From Platerodrilus igneus (taxonomy: Eukaryota; Arthropoda; Insecta; Coleoptera; Lycidae): a stretch of DNA of 64,000 nt. Below the pieces are notes generated by a model. The model was not told where the DNA came from and made no database searches. It worked only from the letters and a program-made list of their open reading frames with translations. Positions 60,150 to 64,000 of the stretch are shown here, one piece after another (the stretch's first letter is position 1; each line of letters starts with the position of its first letter). The position numbers and the translations under genes were made by a program. The stretch covers positions 930,001 through 994,000 of the forward strand of contig JARFIW010001189.1 in the NCBI GenBank assembly GCA_036346225.1. The letters are read 5' to 3'.

Positions 60150-61204
60150 AATCAATATTATAATCCCGTTTTGCAACAATCTGCATTTAACTGAATACAT
60201 TTCTTCCAACGATGAACTAATTTTTTTAAAGCATCTTTAAAAAACTTTTTGGTGTCTTCTCAATCCACCTATTTGTTTCACGTTTGACGTCATTTCAACA
60301 CTCAAACCGAACATCATGCAAAGTTTTTTCAGTTCTTGAAACAGATTATAATCATTGGGTGCAAGATCTGGCGAGTGAGGTGGATACAGACGCAATTTCC
60401 TCAGCAAATCATCCTTCGTTTGTCCTACGGTGTGAGGTCATGCATTGTCTTGTTGTAATAACGGACGCTTGTGTAATTTCCAGGCCGTTTTTTGATAAGT
60501 GTTTGTTGTAGTGGTCCGGATAATAAATTCGAATAATATTCTGTATTACTTGTAATACCTTTCGACAGATAATACATACAAATAATCCCTTCGCAATCCC
60601 AGAATACAGAAATAATTACCTTTTCAACAGACGGACTGCACGCGCCTTAAGAGGCGGCCCTTCTGCGATTTTACGCCATTATTTGAATTGACTATTAGTC
60701 TCAGGATTGAAGTAGGAACTCCACGTTTCGTCAGTGGTTATTATCCGACGCCAAAATTCATCACCGTAACGGGCAAAGCTCTTACAGTTGACGACAAGTG
60801 TCTGACCTTTTGAGTTTCTGTTCTGATCCCAACAGCCTTGGTACCCAGTGGGCTGAAATCTTGCTTACGCCCAAGCAATCATGTGAGATTTCATGAACAT
60901 GCCGTGTACCGATTCCCAAGTGTAAACTAATTTGATAAATAGTCATTCGCCTGTCGTCTTTCAGTAGATACTCTGCGATAGTAATGTTTCTTTTATTTAC
61001 TGAACTGCTCGGCCGGTCACTGCATGGATCGTTTTCTAACGATGTTCTACAACTAAAACGATCGATCTACCTAAAAACGGTACTTTTTGAACTTGCAGAC
61101 TCACTAAACACTTCTTCCAGAGGTTGAATAATTTCTGAAGGTTTCACGCCCTCTTTCCACAAAAAGAAAACTATTGCTCTTTGAGATCTAACCGCGTCTT
61201 CCAT
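60150..61204 (-). pseudogene. mariner (DD34D-type) transposase relic
   Basis: Minus strand. The start is ATG at 61204 (MEDAVRSQRAIVFFLWKEG), a typical mariner N-terminus. An HTH region has SSKSTVFRQIDRF, then linker WVPRLL near 60840, KVIISVFWDCEGI near 60590, LLQQDNA-type near 60450 and the third-aspartate motif PPHSPDLAPNDYNLF near 60345. About 31 residues separate the second and third aspartates in the present sequence; mariners have 34, so a few codons are lost. Several stops and frameshifts, most around 60640-60790. Full transposase length is about 350 residues and most of it is represented. Confidence 0.88.
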
Positions 61205-61829
61205 GGTTGTAAAAACAGGGCTGCCAAAACGCGTTTATATTAACTGAACACGTAAATCAGACTAAAGAATATTGTACTAGATAGCTGTTTAAAATATCAA
61301 GACCCGTCTACCATTAATGGCAATGTCTATACATTCTCGCAATTTAATTGTAACTAAATTCCCAGAAAATTTGAAACATGACTCGTATTTGAGTCACTGA
61401 AGCATTTGCGGCCAAGACACTGCAAGTGTTCAAAAGTGGATCAAGAAAATAAAAATGCTATTATTGTATTTAAAAGAGAATATAATAGGATTATTAATCG
61501 TGTATTGAAACATGAAGGAAGATAGTGACGATAGTGACAGAGAACCGAATTGAAGTAGTATTTGATAGATAAAAACCAAAGAATAAATACGAAGGTAATT
61601 TTTCTAAATTCCGTTTCAATAGAAATAACTAACAAAGGACAATGATTAGTAAATTTTATTACTAACAGTTTGTCTATACCTTAAACTATTTTTCACGTCG
61701 TTTCCACAATTATTGGGACACTTCTCGTAAAGTGATACACATTTCTCTATACTCACTTCATAGAAAGGGGTTGCTTCGGTTATTTTCCATTTTTGAACCT
61801 AATTTTCGAAATCCAAGTCGTTGTCAAAA
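61205..61829. other. Unassigned AT-rich DNA
   Basis: It may include the 5' untranslated part and inverted repeat of the mariner relic, which I could not define. No other feature seen. Confidence 0.4.
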
Positions 61830-62390
61830 TGTATCATCATCATTAAGTCTTCAATCCTGAAACTTGTTAAACGCGTACCTCCATTGTTTACTATTCTGAG
61901 CTAACATACACATTTCTTTGAAATTCCCACAGCCTACATCTTTCACTAATTGTGTGCAATAGTCTGATCTCTACTTCACTTTTTTTCTATATCTTTGCTT
62001 GTAGTATATCTCGCTCTATTCCTCAAATGCCGTAGAACGTATTCGGCACTTCTGTTTTTCTTTTTTTGTTATTTATAGATATCTTTCTTCCCCTACTATT
62101 CCTACAATCTTTTTGTTATTAACTGTGTCTGTCCATGCTTTTATCGTCATACAACTAAAGCACAACATTCCAAAAAGCTTCTACCATTTTCCTTCTGCTT
62201 TCCCTACTGTCCCTCTTGCACAGCCGTGCAATGTTATGCTCCACAAATATGCTTTCAACAATTTTTTCGTTGTTTCTATGTTTGTTGTCTTCCAACGTAG
62301 CCGCTTCTCTTTCTTGTTAGGTTCAGCTCGATTCCACTTCTGTTGTTTTCTAAATATATACCCTATTTCACCGATATTCAGTGATATATA
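61830..62390 (-). mobile_element. RTE-like LINE 3' fragment (same head as 36200-36845)
   Basis: The minus strand encodes decayed C-terminal RTE sequence (TTNIETTKKLLKAYLWS, then a LHGCA-type piece near 62220). It ends in TGATGATGA at about 61836-61845. Its 5' side carries the same ~45 base head as 36790-36845 (CACTGAATATCGGTGAAATAGGG and so on). It lies head to head with the plus-strand piece at 62405. Confidence 0.72.
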
Positions 62391-62404
62391 AATACAGTAA
62401 TAAT

Positions 62405-63420
62405 ACACGTCCACCTACAGTGAGAAAGAGATAGGAGCAATCTACAAAAATATCGAAAACATGCTAAGATACCTAAAAGGACATGAAAATTTAATAACTA
62501 CATGGAATCTTAATGCAGTAGTAGGTGAGGGTATGAAAAGGAGCGGTAGTCAGTTTATTTCGTATGTGAACGAGAAACGACAGGGGAAATAGGCTAACAG
62601 AATTTTAAGACAAAAACAATTTAACCATCAGAAACATCATACTAGAAGACGATGCATGTGGAAGATGCCAGAAGATATAGGAAGATATCAAATGGATTTC
62701 ACTCTTGTTAGACAACGGTTTAGAAATTAAGTAAAAGACTAGAAGCTACTCAGAAGCAGATATAGACACTGACCAAAACATCGTAATTATGAAGGCTGCT
62801 CTTAAATTTAAAAATTTGTAAACAAGAAATGGAAAAAAGATACTTTAACTTTCAGAAACTAGAAGATAAAGATATCCACAAAAAATTTGATCAAAGTTTA
62901 ATAAATTGCTAAAAGATATCGAAAAAATTACTTATACTAAGGAAGTAGAAACAGAAGCAAATAACGTTAAATCCAGCGTATATTTCGAGGCCAGAGATAT
63001 ACTGGGGTCAACAAAAAGAATGAAGAAACCATGGATAACAAAGGATATCCTGAACTTAATAGAAGAAAGACGAAAATACAAAAATACATCAGACGAGACA
63101 GGAGAACGGAGGTACAAAGCCATAGAATGGGAAATTATTCGCAAATGCAGGAAAGCTAAAGAACAATGGATTGATAAAAAGTGTAAAGAGGTAAAAACTA
63201 AGAAGGAAATAGAAAAAGACAGATAAACCGTGCAAACTAATTAGAATGAATTTTAGAGATATAAAACCGCATAGCAAAAATATAAGACTTGTGGGAGGAA
63301 ACGCCATTATGGAAAATGTAGAGCAAGTGGTTACATGGCAAGAATGTATAGAATTTATGTGCAAAAGAGGAACTAACAGCAATACAACAGGAGTCAAATA
63401 TTGAAAAGAACGAGTATATG
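62405..63420 (+). mobile_element. RTE-like LINE fragment: endonuclease and linker
   Basis: It begins in the endonuclease (TYSEKEIGAIYKNIENM, GHENLITTWNLNAVVGEG), passes QFISYVNEK-type and RRYQMDF-type segments and continues through the linker, where 62906-63226 is an open stretch (KKPWITKDILNLIEERRKYK, RKCRKAKEQWIDKKCKE). It ends near 63420 at the same point where the 14.9-22.9 kb copy approaches RT. It lacks the BEL and 652 bp insertions and so serves as the empty-site reference for both. Confidence 0.85.
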
Positions 63421-63751
63421 TTCCGAATAAATTCTGTCGATTGCTAACTTATAGTGCAAACCTGGAAATATTTGATTTTTTTTAATATGAAGTAATACCA
63501 GCTACTCATAACTGCGGATTCACTGGAATTTCTGTACAATGGTAGGTTTGGTTATATAGAAGACTTTGAAATAACATCATTACCAGATAAGCCGGCCATT
63601 GAAATATTCTTGAAGTTCTCTTGGAGGTAAATGCAGAACATCTTGCTTAGCTACATGAGTGGATTTCCTTTGTTTAGGTTTTTGGGTTTTGACTTGGATT
63701 TTGCTCCGCCCGAACCGTCGGAAACCAGTTGAGAAAGTTTTGTTAAATTCT
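63421..63751. other. Unassigned DNA leading into the minisatellite
   Basis: No clear gene. A frame open from 63659 leads into the repeat array (LLRPNRRKPVEKVLLN). Confidence 0.4.
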
Positions 63752-64000
63752 GTTCCTTTATCTAACATTGATGAAGTTTTACCTGCTTCTGTTTCTTTAT
63801 CTAACGTCGATGAAATTTTATCTGATTCTGTTTCTTTAACGTCGATGAAGTTGTGCCTGCTTCCAAGTTCTTTTATCTAACGTTGATGAAGTTTTACCTG
63901 CTTCTATTCCCTTATCTAACGTTGACGAAGCGTTACTCGCTTCTATTCCTTTGTCTAACGTTGATTAAATTTTTCTTGCTTCTATTCCTTTATCTAAATA
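63752..64000 (+). repeat. 39 bp coding-type minisatellite (13-residue unit), runs off right edge
   Basis: Units start at 63752, 63791, 63830, 63865, 63906, 63945 and 63984, with lengths 39, 39, 35, 41, 39 and 39, the last cut by the window. In frame each unit reads like VPLSNVDEVLPAS. The two odd-length units shift the frame and then partly compensate. A single unit of the same motif (PDPVPLSNVETL) lies in the gag relic at 13810-13860, so this is probably the tail of a related Gag protein. Confidence 0.8.

Noticed and set aside
1..64000. CRISPR arrays, bacterial operons, tRNA and rRNA genes
   Set aside because: None seen; the content is eukaryotic transposable elements and there are no spaced identical short repeats of CRISPR type.

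Overview
This window is AT-rich eukaryotic DNA, almost certainly from an insect or close arthropod relative. It is built of transposable elements, many nested or broken, and I found no host gene I could support. The insect call rests on the mix: two copies of an env-bearing errantivirus-type Ty3/gypsy element, a BEL/Pao element, an R1-like and several RTE-like non-LTR retrotransposons, mariner relics, a DD41D (rosa-type) Tc1/mariner transposon and hammerhead-ribozyme repeats.

Layout. 1-8350: errantivirus copy A on the minus strand, running off the left edge. 8351-14867: unassigned DNA, a ~495 bp direct repeat (10.2 and 14.3 kb) and a decayed gag relic (12.2-14.1 kb). 14868-22930: an RTE-like LINE split by a 6.2 kb BEL/Pao element (15119-21342) and by a 652 bp LTR-like insertion (22072-22723). 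22931-26600: a ~295 bp tandem repeat, then unassigned DNA with small tandem repeats. 26600-34580: an R1-like LINE on the minus strand, split by ~4.1 kb that contains a complete DD41D transposon (29795-32140). 34590-38290: a GAGCTCGAG-type palindrome cluster, a mariner relic and two minus-strand RTE pieces. 38291-49375: mostly unassigned, with TA microsatellites, a palindromic hammerhead repeat (41923-42626), a second inverted repeat with a hammerhead-like core (46697-47157) and another RTE piece. 49380-59181: errantivirus copy B, plus strand, with both LTRs and a 4 bp target duplication. 59186-64000: unassigned DNA, a mariner relic, an inverted RTE pair and a 39 bp coding-type minisatellite running off the right edge.

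Activity. Every autonomous element is broken. Copy B has a D-to-G change in the reverse transcriptase YxDD box and several frameshifts. The BEL element has frameshifts, a nonsense codon and a lost zinc-ligand histidine. The DD41D transposase is closest to intact, interrupted by one in-frame TAG. The most unusual structure is the ~302 bp hammerhead-bearing repeat unit arranged as two inverted ~330 bp arms. One arm carries a hammerhead with every core residue and all three stems in place.
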